Shown: positions 1 to 5,504, counted from the stretch's first letter. The stretch is 6,377 nt of DNA from an uncultured Collinsella sp. (GCA_902489295.1 CABTZM010000126.1:1-6377); one strand, 5' to 3'. Notes: a model not told the origin generated them from the sequence alone. A program made the numbers and translations.

Positions 1-180
1 ACCTGTTACAGATCGAGACAAACACGCAGGTCAATCCACTCAATCTCAATCCGTAACAGGTAACCGAGATTTTTGCCTCCACCCGTTACAGATCGAGACA
101 AACGGAATCGGCCAGGCAGAAAATCTCGATCTATAACATCTAGCTGAACTTTTCTCCCCCAACTGTTACAGATCGAGACA
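1..180. repeat. Array of alternating inverted 18-bp repeats, 40-bp pitch
   Basis: Five copies of an 18-bp repeat start at 3, 43, 83, 123 and 163, exactly 40 bp apart, and alternate in orientation (+,-,+,-,+). The plus copies share the core GTTACAGATCGAGACA at 5-20, 85-100 and 165-180. The minus copies (43-60, 123-140) read in reverse complement as GTTACGGATTGAGA and GTTATAGATCGAGA. The 22-bp stretches between copies are unrelated to each other. Neighbouring copies can pair into hairpins (3-60, 83-140) with about 2-3 mismatches per stem. The array may extend beyond the left edge of the window. It contains no ORF of note and stops 32 bp before the -10 of the toxin-antitoxin promoter. Function unknown; a family of dispersed intergenic repeats or a protein-binding array are both possible. 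Confidence 0.85.
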
Positions 181-211
181 ATTCAACGGTACTAGCAGCG
201 TAGGCACACCG

Positions 212-220
212 TGGTATAAT
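212..220 (+). promoter_or_regulatory. Extended -10 promoter of the toxin-antitoxin operon
   Basis: TGGTATAAT is a consensus -10 hexamer (215-220) preceded by the TGn extension. No good -35 is present at the right distance, which is common for extended -10 promoters. Transcription would start near 227, about 20 nt before the antitoxin ATG. A strong Shine-Dalgarno, AAAGGAGG (234-241), sits 5 nt before that ATG. Confidence 0.7.
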
Positions 221-246
221 TATGTCCCATCGCAAAGGAGGTTCAT

Positions 247-513
247 ATGCCCGCTTGTGTGCCCGTCCGAGACATGAAGGACACCGCTGCATTTACCGCG
301 CTTGTTGAGTCTGAGCGCGACGTCACCGTTACCAAAAACGGCTACGAGGCCATGCACTGCATCAGCAGCGACCAGTATCGCCTCATGCAAGACGAAATCG
401 CCAAAGCCAAGCTGCTATCTCGCATGATGTTGGCAGAAGATGAGATCTCGCAAGGCGACTACAGCGACTACGATCCCTTCGCGACCTCGATACGAGACAA
501 ATATGGCTTATAA
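247..513 (+). CDS. Phd/YefM-family type II antitoxin
   Basis: This 88-aa protein is the antitoxin of a type II toxin-antitoxin pair: it would bind and neutralise the toxin encoded next to it and repress their shared promoter. The N-terminal part (about residues 6-50) fits the Phd/YefM DNA-binding fold: a VPVRDMKD opening (conserved I/V-x-x-x-D-hydrophobic-K), then an LVESERDVTVTKNGYEAM segment matching the family's 'LV..e.pv.VTKNGy' signature, then SSDQYRLM. The C-terminal 30 residues are acidic (AEDEISQGDYSDYDPF) and would be the disordered toxin-wrapping tail. The start is supported by AAAGGAGG at 5-nt spacing. Its 3' end overlaps the toxin start by 11 nt. Family assignment is from recognised motifs; autoregulation is inferred from the family. 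Confidence 0.88.
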   Translation: MPACVPVRDMKDTAAFTALVESERDVTVTKNGYEAMHCISSDQYRLMQDEIAKAKLLSRMMLAEDEISQGDYSDYDPFATSIRDKYGL

Positions 514-808
514 CGTCGTAATTCTCAAAAGCGCGCGGTATGAGTACGAGAGTATCGTCGGATACCTTGCCCAAATCCTAAAGAATCCGCGCGCAGCTGG
601 CAATTTCGTTGCTGAGTTTGAATATCAGCTTGATTTGCTTCGCGAGCAGCCGCTCCTACGACCCCTCTCACACATACGTGAGTTGGCGGCGCGCAATTAC
701 CGATCGTTTCCCGTCAACAACTACGTGTGTCTTTACAAGTTTGAACGCGAAACGATCTACATCGCTCACGTTTTCCACCAATCGCAGGATTACGCCCGCT
801 TGGTCTAG
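503..808 (+). CDS. RelE/ParE-superfamily toxin
   Basis: This 101-aa protein is the toxin partner of the preceding antitoxin. It begins MAYNVVILKSARYEYESIVGY and has the typical layout of the RelE/ParE superfamily: a short first strand, a long helical hairpin (about residues 10-50, with L..QP.LRP at its end), a central conserved Arg region (IRELAARNYRSFPV), strands NYVCLYKFE and TIYIAHVFH, and a C-terminal HQSQDYARLV resembling the family's 'H.rrdy..ll'. Members are either ribosome-dependent mRNases (RelE) or gyrase poisons (ParE); the sequence alone does not settle which. The ATG at 503 is preferred over an in-frame upstream ATG at 440 because the extra 21 residues are only an out-of-frame reading of the antitoxin. 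No strong SD is visible, so translation is probably coupled to the antitoxin through the 11-nt overlap. Confidence 0.87.
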   Translation: MAYNVVILKSARYEYESIVGYLAQILKNPRAAGNFVAEFEYQLDLLREQPLLRPLSHIRELAARNYRSFPVNNYVCLYKFERETIYIAHVFHQSQDYARLV

Positions 809-838
809 GTTTTAAGCTGGACGCCTCGCCTGCGCGCA

Positions 839-952
839 TTTGCACGTCATTTCGCGTCACTTTGACACGTAAAATGACACGCAAATTTTTCGTGTCATAA
901 TTTTGACCTGAAAAATGACGTGTAAAATTTTACGTGTCATTTTCAGGTCAAA
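839..952. promoter_or_regulatory. Clustered half-sites (TGACACGTAAAA) and long palindrome, likely operator
   Basis: The space between the toxin and the AlbA_2 gene is filled with about nine copies of a 10-12-bp motif close to TGACACGTAAAA. Reverse-oriented copies lie at 839-849, 850-859, 886-897, 928-939 and 940-950. Forward copies lie at 863-874, 875-885, 904-915 and 916-927. The last four form a palindrome of 25 pairs (902-952) centred on AAAATTTT, interrupted only by two G-T positions and one extra A at 911. A second inverted pair, ATGACACG / CGTGTCAT, lies at 874-881 and 891-898. A TTGACA hexamer (862-867) falls inside the array, but no well-spaced -10 could be assigned. The likely role is binding of the downstream winged-helix protein to its own promoter (inference). 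Confidence 0.75.
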
Positions 953-975
953 TTGAAGCGAAACGGAGTAACACG

Positions 976-2232
976 ATGCAAGAATCCAAAGATCTTGAAT
1001 TCAAGGAATGCGTCACCAATTCGTTCCTTAAAACCGTCTCCGCTTATGCAAATGGCACGGGAGGACGCGTTCTATTTGGAATTAACGACGACGGAAAAGC
1101 CGTTGGCCTCGATGACCCCAAGCAGACCTGCCTGGATATCGAAAACAAGATTAACGATTCGATCATCCCCCAGCCCGATTATTCCCTAAAGACCAACGAG
1201 CCCGACGCAACCGTGGAGCTTACGGTCTTTCCCGGCAAATCGAAGCCTTACCTATACCGCTCGAAGGCTTACAAGCGCAATGACACCGCGACCATCCCAG
1301 TTGATACCCTAGGCCTTTCGCGTCTTGTACTCGAGGGTCAAAATCTCTCCTTTGAGCAGCTCCCGGCAAACAAACAAGATTTATCTTTCACCGTTTTAGA
1401 GAATCGCCTAACAGCAAAACTTTCGCTTCAGTCGTTCACAACCGATACTCTCAAAACCCTTGGCCTGCTCGATGAGACCGGAACCTACAACAACGCGGCA
1501 GAACTGCTCGCGGACGAGAACGATTTCCCAGGTATCGACATGGCGGTGTTTGGCGACACCATCAACCTCATTAAGCAGCGCAAAACTCTTGAGCATGCAT
1601 CCGTTCTGGCGGAAATTGACGGAGCCCTTGAGCTTTTCGAAACTCAGTACTGTTACGAAGAGATCCAGGGAATGGAGAGGATCCACAAGGAGCTCATTCC
1701 GCTCGAAGCGTTCCGCGAGGCCATTACCAATGCAGTCGTTCATAGGACTTGGGATGTGCCCGCACACATCCGCATCTCAATGTTCGACGACCGTGTGGAA
1801 GTCGCTTCGCCCGGCGGCTTGCCGGCAAGCATGACCGTCGATGAATATCTGTCCGACATGCTATCCGTTAGACGCAATCGTATTCTTGCCGAGGTCTTTT
1901 TGCGCCTGGGTCTTATCGAGGCCTTTGGAACGGGCATCATGCGAATTCGCGACACCTATAAGGACAGCGTCAAAAAGCCCCGGTTTCAAGTTTCGGATAA
2001 CGCCATTGTGGTCACGCTTCCCCTACTCATGGATAATCCCGGGCTCAAAGGCGACGATCTTATCGTATTCGAGCTGCTGAGTGGAGCACATCCTCAATCG
2101 ACAAGTGAGCTTGCGGCCAAAGTGAGCTTCAGCCGCTCGAAGCTCAATCGCATCCTCAAAAAACTCGTTGAGACAGGCCTGGCGACAGTCGAAGGCGCCG
2201 GCAGGGGGCAGAAGTATCGCCTGCAGCGCTAG
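976..2232 (+). CDS. AlbA_2 (Schlafen-type) / GHKL ATPase / winged-helix regulator
   Basis: This 418-aa cytoplasmic protein belongs to the widespread bacterial family often annotated as 'putative transcriptional regulator with HTH domain' or 'RecG-like ATP-binding protein'. Residues ~3-120 form the AlbA_2 domain, with E-x-K-D-LEFKE at the start, a NGTGGRVLFGINDDG motif at 26-40 and a conserved YKRND at 99-103. Residues ~243-350 are a GHKL-type ATPase piece: N-box EAITNAVVHR (248-257), SPGGLP (278-283) and FGTGI (317-321). Residues ~362-418 form a winged helix (TSELAAKVSFSRSKLNRILKKL, then a basic wing GAGRGQKYRL). The ATG at 976 has GGAG 7 nt upstream. A GTG at 934 lies inside the operator palindrome and adds residues outside the domain, so it is rejected. 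Target and cellular role are unknown; autoregulation through the upstream array is inferred. Confidence 0.85.
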   Translation: MQESKDLEFKECVTNSFLKTVSAYANGTGGRVLFGINDDGKAVGLDDPKQTCLDIENKINDSIIPQPDYSLKTNEPDATVELTVFPGKSKPYLYRSKAYKRNDTATIPVDTLGLSRLVLEGQNLSFEQLPANKQDLSFTVLENRLTAKLSLQSFTTDTLKTLGLLDETGTYNNAAELLADENDFPGIDMAVFGDTINLIKQRKTLEHASVLAEIDGALELFETQYCYEEIQGMERIHKELIPLEAFREAITNAVVHRTWDVPAHIRISMFDDRVEVASPGGLPASMTVDEYLSDMLSVRRNRILAEVFLRLGLIEAFGTGIMRIRDTYKDSVKKPRFQVSDNAIVVTLPLLMDNPGLKGDDLIVFELLSGAHPQSTSELAAKVSFSRSKLNRILKKLVETGLATVEGAGRGQKYRLQR

Positions 2233-2997
2233 CTAGCAGATGACCTGCGTGTGTTCTTCGATGGCGGCGCGGTCTTCTGCCGAGATGCTCGGCTCGCATA
2301 CTACGGCGTCCAGGCTGTCCAGACGGCAGAAGGTGTAGAAGTCACGCTTGCCGATCTTGCTGGAGTCGGCGATCAGGTAGCGCGAGTCGGCCTTGCTAAA
2401 GGCGAGCTGCTGAATGCGGCCCTCATCCATGTTGGACGTGGATACGTCGCCGTCCAGGATGCCGTTCGCGCCGATAAAGGCCGCGTCGATCCCCAGCGCA
2501 CGCAGGGTGTCCTCGGCCGTGGAGCCCACAAAAGCAGCGGTACGGCGACGGTACATGCCGCCCACGAGACACAGATCGCAGTCCTCGCGCTCCTCGAGCA
2601 GGTTAAAAACCGAAAGCGAGTTAGTCACAATACGCAGGCGAAACGCCGGCAGCATCGAGGCCATCTGCTCCACCGTGGTGCCCGTACCCAAAAAGATGGT
2701 CGAGCCTTCCTCGATGAGATCCACGGCACGGCACGCAATCTGCAGCTTTTCCTCGGCATGCTTGGTGCGCTTTTCGCTGTGCGAGTACTCATGGCGCAGC
2801 ATCGCATGGGGGCGACCCTGTGCGCTGCGGGCACCGCCGTGCACGCGCTCGATCTCGCCCAGGCTCGCGAGTTCCTCAAGGTCGCGGCGGATCGTCATGT
2901 CCGAAACACCCAGCGCGTCCGAGATCTCCTTGACCGAGACCGTTCCCTGCTCCTCGAGCAGCTGACGAACCTTATCCTGTCGCTCTGCCTTAATCAC
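2233..2997 (-). CDS. DeoR-family sugar-responsive transcriptional repressor
   Basis: This is a repressor of the DeoR/GlpR/LacR family, which bind operators and are released by a sugar phosphate. With the GTG start at 2997 it is 254 aa, the normal size, and starts (M)IKAERQDKVRQLL like family members. GAGGG lies 6 nt upstream; an ATG at 3018 would add 7 unconserved residues. The N-terminal HTH covers residues ~4-57, with recognition helix VSDMTIRRDLEEL and the family wing ERVHGGAR. The C-terminal effector domain has FLGTGTTVE (102-110, phosphate-binding loop), VGGMYRRRTAAFVG, GANGI and ADSSKIGKR (210-218). It faces galM across a shared control region, and its stop codon touches that of the AlbA_2 gene. 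The effector cannot be told from sequence; a galactose, tagatose or amino-sugar phosphate is plausible from context. Confidence 0.9.
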   Translation of the reverse strand: MIKAERQDKVRQLLEEQGTVSVKEISDALGVSDMTIRRDLEELASLGEIERVHGGARSAQGRPHAMLRHEYSHSEKRTKHAEEKLQIACRAVDLIEEGSTIFLGTGTTVEQMASMLPAFRLRIVTNSLSVFNLLEEREDCDLCLVGGMYRRRTAAFVGSTAEDTLRALGIDAAFIGANGILDGDVSTSNMDEGRIQQLAFSKADSRYLIADSSKIGKRDFYTFCRLDSLDAVVCEPSISAEDRAAIEEHTQVIC

Positions 2998-3030
2998 GAT
3001 GAGCCCTCGACATTCCACGCGTACATCAAT

Positions 3031-3057
3031 TCAAACAGTAACGAACAAATTGTATCA
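3031..3057 (-). promoter_or_regulatory. Extended -10 promoter of the DeoR gene with overlapping operator-like site
   Basis: On the minus strand TGATACAAT (3057-3049) is an extended -10 (TGn + TACAAT, 5 of 6 to consensus), about 50 nt before the GTG start. It overlaps the small palindrome ACAAATTGT (3045-3053). Just downstream in the transcript direction lie ACGAACA (3041-3047) and CAAACAG (3033-3039), which resemble half-sites known for GlpR/DeoR-family operators. This placement would suit autorepression. No convincing -35 is seen. Confidence 0.4.
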
Positions 3058-3108
3058 GATTCGCGCGGACCAAAAATAAGCGCTTCAACTGCGCCTTCAT
3101 TACTTTTT

Positions 3109-3178
3109 TTGAGAAAAATACCCCCTGCTTTAGTGGGGTGTAGTGATAATCTCGCCTGTTCGCGCTACAGTTTGTCCG
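3109..3178 (+). promoter_or_regulatory. Putative galM promoter/operator region
   Basis: This part of the divergent region holds a GATAAT hexamer (3145-3150), a TTGAGA hexamer (3109-3114) that is too far away to be its -35, and a small hairpin ACCCC/GGGGT (3120-3124 with 3135-3139). CAGTTTGTCCG (3168-3178) matches the reverse complement of CGAACAAATTG (3042-3052) on the DeoR side at 9 of 11 positions. Two related sites flanking both promoters would fit a repressor controlling both genes. The exact promoter is not resolved. Confidence 0.35.
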
Positions 3179-3202
3179 AAATACCTCGATGTTAGGAACC
3201 AA

Positions 3203-4255
3203 ATGATCACTTCCGAGCTTTTCGGCACCGCGCCGTGCGGTACCCCCGTTCATCGCTACACCCTTAACGGGCCCGAGATCTGCGTTCGCATTATGGACTA
3301 CGGCGCCACCGTTCTGGGCATTGACGTGCCCGACATTCCCGGCAACGTGCGCGATGTGGTGCTGGGCTTCGATAAGCTCGAGGATTACTTTGACAACCCC
3401 GCCTGCTTTGGCGCGACCATCGGCCCCGTGGCCAACCGCACTGCTGGCGCCACGATCACTATCGACGGCACGGACTGGCATATGCCGACCAACGAGGGCG
3501 CCAACAACCTGCACAGCGATCTTGAGCACGGCCTGCACAAGCGCGTGTGGGACGCCGAGCTCGACGAGGCCCACAACGCCGTGCGTATGACCACTTCGTT
3601 CGAGGACGGCGAGCTGGGACTTCCCGGCAACCGCACGTTTACGGCCGTGTTTACCGTGACGCCGACGGGCCGCTTCCGCATCGAGTACAGCTGCGAGAGC
3701 GACCGCGCCACCTACGTGTCCATGACCAACCACACGTACTTTAACCTTGCCGGCCACAACGCCGGCATGGACTGTGAGCACTTCTTTGTTGCCAACGCCG
3801 CCCACTACCTGCCCATTAACGAGCAGAACATTCCCACCGGCGAGATCGCTTCGGTCGAGGGCACGCCGTTTGACTTCCGTGAGTTGCGCCCCGTCGCCCC
3901 CGGTATGGAGGCCGACGATCCGCAGATTAAGCAGGCCCGTGGTTACGATCACTGCCTGTGCATCGGCGGCTACCAGTACGGCCGCAACCTGCGTCGCGCC
4001 CTGCATGTTGAGGAGATGTGGACTGGCCGCGAGATGGATTACTACACCACCGCCCCGGGCGTGCAGCTCTACACCGGCAACTGGCTGGGCGACGAGCACG
4101 CCAAGGACGACGCCAACTATGGCTGGGGCGCCGGCTTTGCCCTCGAGGCCGAGATGTATCCCGACACGCCGCACCACGCGCTGTTCCCCCAGGGCATCGT
4201 GGGCCCGGGTCACCCCTACAGCAATGTGATCGAGTACCACTTCATGAGGCACTAA
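3203..4255 (+). CDS. galM: Aldose 1-epimerase (mutarotase)
   Basis: This enzyme interconverts alpha and beta anomers of aldoses, typically galactose or glucose, feeding the Leloir pathway in the cytoplasm. The 350-aa length is usual for the family. Catalytic and sugar-binding residues known from GalM structures are all seen: Arg79 in PVANRTAG, His103 in NNLHSD, His177 (general acid) in TNHTYFNLAG, Asp249 in GYDHCL, and the base Glu315 in ALEAEMYPDTPH. The ATG at 3203 has AGGA 5 nt upstream; an in-frame ATG at 3143 lies in the promoter region and adds 20 unconserved residues. Codon use is strongly GC-rich, unlike the genes at 247-2232. It stands alone before a strong terminator, divergent from a DeoR-family gene that may control it. 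Confidence 0.95.
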   Translation: MITSELFGTAPCGTPVHRYTLNGPEICVRIMDYGATVLGIDVPDIPGNVRDVVLGFDKLEDYFDNPACFGATIGPVANRTAGATITIDGTDWHMPTNEGANNLHSDLEHGLHKRVWDAELDEAHNAVRMTTSFEDGELGLPGNRTFTAVFTVTPTGRFRIEYSCESDRATYVSMTNHTYFNLAGHNAGMDCEHFFVANAAHYLPINEQNIPTGEIASVEGTPFDFRELRPVAPGMEADDPQIKQARGYDHCLCIGGYQYGRNLRRALHVEEMWTGREMDYYTTAPGVQLYTGNWLGDEHAKDDANYGWGAGFALEAEMYPDTPHHALFPQGIVGPGHPYSNVIEYHFMRH

Positions 4256-4281
4256 GCGCACAGCGCAACATATCGCACAGC

Positions 4282-4317
4282 AGCGCCCGCCGGCACCACT
4301 GCCGACGGGCGCTTTTT
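4282..4317 (+). terminator. Intrinsic terminator after galM
   Basis: The outer stem AGCGCCCG (4282-4289) pairs with CGGGCGCT (4306-4313). After one C-A mismatch, the inner stem CGGCA (4291-4295) pairs with TGCCG (4300-4304) around a CCAC loop. A run of five T (4313-4317) follows. It lies 27 nt after the galM stop, so galM is likely monocistronic. Confidence 0.9.
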
Positions 4318-4368
4318 CATCCCTAGGGCTCAATTTCGCTGTCACTGCATGAGTGGCATATCAAAACG

Positions 4369-4508
4369 ATGCCCATTTACTACGTTTAGTCAGGGATGCT
4401 CGACCATGCGCCGGTTTTTGTGAAATTCGCAAGCCGTCTACCTGCGGTTTTGTTTTTCTCAAATTCGACATGCTCGGCGATAGCCGATAAAACGTAGTAA
4501 ACGGGCAT
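4369..4508. repeat. 140-bp intergenic element with 20-bp inverted arms
   Basis: The arm ATGCCCATTTACTACGTTTA (4369-4388) matches the reverse complement of 4489-4508 at 18 of 20 positions. Inside the element GTTTTTGTGAAATTCG (4414-4429) recurs as GTTTTTCTCAAATTCG (4452-4467), 14 of 16 identical, and ATGCTCG occurs at 4396-4402 and 4470-4476. The minus strand has a 63-codon open frame with a TTG start (4386-4577) covering the element, but it shows no domain and is probably not a gene. This resembles a small dispersed repeat or MITE; no clear target duplication flanks it. The rest of 4319-4581 holds only a 12-bp palindrome CCCTCGCGAGGG (4537-4548) and a weak terminator candidate. Confidence 0.7.
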
Positions 4509-4549
4509 AGTTTTTGGCAGGCAGCGTCGCGCGCATCCCTCGCGAGGGC

Positions 4550-4584
4550 AAAATGATCCGTTTTCCTCCGTCCCCAAGGGATCA
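4550..4584 (-). terminator. Weak terminator candidate for the EIIB gene
   Basis: On the minus strand TGATCC (4584-4579) pairs with GGATCA (4559-4554) across a 19-nt loop and is followed by TTTT (4553-4550). The TGA stop codon of the EIIB gene is part of the first arm. The six-pair stem and long loop make it weak. Confidence 0.35.
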
Positions 4585-5064
4585 GTTGAGCAGATTGTCG
4601 ATGGGGTCGGGGTTGGAGCTGGGGAGGTAACGGATTTCTAGCTCTATACCGAGTTCCTGCAACTCTTTGAGGGCGGCGACGTCCTCGTCGCCTACGGCAA
4701 CTGCGGGCGTTACAGGGCGCTTGCCCTCCCCTGCTTGCATGTGACCAATGCTGATCTTGGTGATGGGTACGCCACCCTTAACCAGCGCCAATGCGTCCGC
4801 AGGCGACGCCACCATAATCAGGATCCATTGGCGCGGCGTTGCCGTATGAATAACGTCAATCGTCCTTTGCACCGAGAAGAAACGCGTCCATACACCATCG
4901 GGCGCCGCCACCCTCATGGGTGCCCACTTGCGCGAATCCGCCGCAATCTCGTCGTTAACGATCAGGACGAGATTGCTGCCCACAGCCTCGTTCCACAGCT
5001 CGACATCCTGCCCATAGATAAAGCGGTCATCGATTCGCGTAAGGAAAATCTTGGGTTGAGCCAT
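4582..5064 (-). CDS. Orphan mannose/sorbose-family PTS EIIB with Tyr in place of active-site His
   Basis: This is a 160-aa protein of the mannose/fructose/sorbose PTS IIB family, full length for the family (about 155-165 aa). The start MAQPKIFLTRIDDR matches family N-termini; the in-frame extension upstream to 5145 is unlike them. The RBS is poor (GGGG about 7 nt before the ATG). Other family segments are present: RFFSVQRTIDVIH, GGVPITKISIGHM, and a C-terminal LGIELEIRYLP. The key feature is IDDRFIYGQ at residues 11-19, where the family has D-x-R-(L/F)-I-H-G-Q and the His carries the phosphate passed from EIIA to the sugar. Here residue 17 is Tyr (TAT, 5016-5014). No EIIA, EIIC or EIID gene is adjacent. 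It is probably not a normal phosphocarrier; a regulatory or decaying copy is possible. Confidence 0.88.
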   Translation of the reverse strand: MAQPKIFLTRIDDRFIYGQDVELWNEAVGSNLVLIVNDEIAADSRKWAPMRVAAPDGVWTRFFSVQRTIDVIHTATPRQWILIMVASPADALALVKGGVPITKISIGHMQAGEGKRPVTPAVAVGDEDVAALKELQELGIELEIRYLPSSNPDPIDNLLN

Positions 5065-5114
5065 CGCCGCCCCATTCTGTTCGAGGCCCGTAAGAGCAAG
5101 ACATCGCGTCTCCA

Positions 5115-5145
5115 ATATTAGTGCATTTAAAGTGAGAAAACTCAA
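5115..5145 (-). promoter_or_regulatory. Candidate promoter of the EIIB gene
   Basis: On the minus strand TTGAGT (5145-5140, 5 of 6 around TTGAC-type consensus allowing one shift) and TAATAT (5120-5115) are separated by 19 nt, longer than ideal. The hexamers sit about 50 nt before the ATG in an AT-rich patch that stands out from its surroundings. Confidence 0.3.
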
Positions 5146-5153
5146 CAGAACAC

Positions 5154-5182
5154 TTGCGCGGATTTGCGATGTCCCGTATCAT
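5154..5182 (+). promoter_or_regulatory. Candidate promoter of tRNA-Thr
   Basis: TTGCGC (5154-5159) and TATCAT (5177-5182, 5 of 6 to TATAAT) are 17 nt apart. Transcription would begin near 5189, leaving a leader of about 33 nt that contains a small inverted repeat TGACGC / GCGTCA (5193-5198, 5206-5211). The -35 is weak (3 of 6). Confidence 0.45.
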
Positions 5183-5221
5183 AGACAGCCGTTGACGCCT
5201 CAGTTGCGTCACCACATGGCC

Positions 5222-5297
5222 GCCAGCGTAGCTCAGTTGGTAGAGCACCGCTCTCGTAAAGCGGGGGTCACCGGTTCGAGCCCGGTCGCTGGCTCCA
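5222..5297 (+). tRNA. tRNA-Thr, anticodon CGT
   Basis: A complete cloverleaf can be drawn by hand. The acceptor stem GCCAGCG (5222-5228) pairs perfectly with CGCTGGC (5287-5293). The D stem is GCTC/GAGC (5231-5234, 5243-5246). The anticodon stem is CCGCT/AGCGG (5248-5252, 5260-5264), with loop CTCGTAA and anticodon CGT at 5255-5257, reading ACG (Thr). The T arm is ACCGG-TTCGAGC-CCGGT (5270-5286). The discriminator is T5294 and CCA is encoded (5295-5297). The variable loop has 5 nt. No mismatch is seen in the stems. Confidence 0.97.
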
Positions 5298-5308
5298 TTG
5301 CACAAGAT

Positions 5309-5331
5309 AGCCGCCTTCGGGCGGCTTTTTT
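5309..5331 (+). terminator. Intrinsic terminator after tRNA-Thr
   Basis: AGCCGCC (5309-5315) pairs perfectly with GGCGGCT (5320-5326) around a stable TTCG tetraloop and is followed by six T (5326-5331). It begins 11 nt after the tRNA, so the tRNA is transcribed alone. Confidence 0.93.
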
Positions 5332-5391
5332 GTTGCCGATTTCTCGCGCGCCCGCCAATCCAAGCGCAACGTCGCCGGCTACCCCCTACTC

Positions 5392-5448
5392 AAACAAAAT
5401 AGCCCCGCCGACCGCGGCCCCCAAACGGGAACCACGATCAACGGGGCT
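5392..5448 (-). terminator. Long structured terminator of the minus-strand sugar operon
   Basis: On the minus strand AGCCCCG (5448-5442) pairs with CGGGGCT (5407-5401). An inner helix, CGTGGTTCCC with GGGGGCCGCG around a GTTT loop, pairs throughout if G-U is allowed. The tail ATTTTGTTT (5400-5392) follows. It lies about 55 nt after the YhcH-family stop codon. The remaining 5332-5391 and 5449-5504 show no gene. Confidence 0.75.
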
Positions 5449-5504
5449 CATGCGCGACCCCCTCAAGGGAATCGCGCCAACACACAGCTCAGCCGAGCGG
5501 CGCG

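Noticed and set aside
1..180. CRISPR array
   Set aside because: Repeats alternate in orientation, are only 18 bp, spacers are about 22 bp, and no cas gene is visible.
902..952. Terminator for the toxin-antitoxin operon
   Set aside because: The stem is long, AT-rich and built from operator-like repeats, and it lacks a clear T-run after it on the plus strand.
934..975. Upstream GTG start for the AlbA_2 protein
   Set aside because: It lies inside the operator palindrome, has no SD, and the 14 extra residues are outside the domain; the ATG at 976 has GGAG at good spacing.
2251..3195. 314-codon plus-strand ORF opposite the DeoR gene
   Set aside because: It is an antisense shadow of a clear DeoR-family protein, with no domain or SD.
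3026..4345. 439-codon minus-strand ORF opposite galM
   Set aside because: It is a Val/Ala/Gly-rich shadow frame caused by high GC at third positions; galM on the other strand has all catalytic residues.
4386..4577. 63-codon minus-strand ORF in the repeat element
   Set aside because: It has a TTG start, no SD, no known domain, and is fully explained by the inverted-arm repeat element.
5222..5297. tRNA-Thr as a prophage or island attachment site
   Set aside because: No integrase gene and no duplicated tRNA 3' end were seen within the window.
5027..5305. Minus-strand ORF reading RARTGDPRFTRA-like peptide across the tRNA
   Set aside because: This is the well-known spurious translation of a tRNA gene; the cloverleaf explains the sequence.
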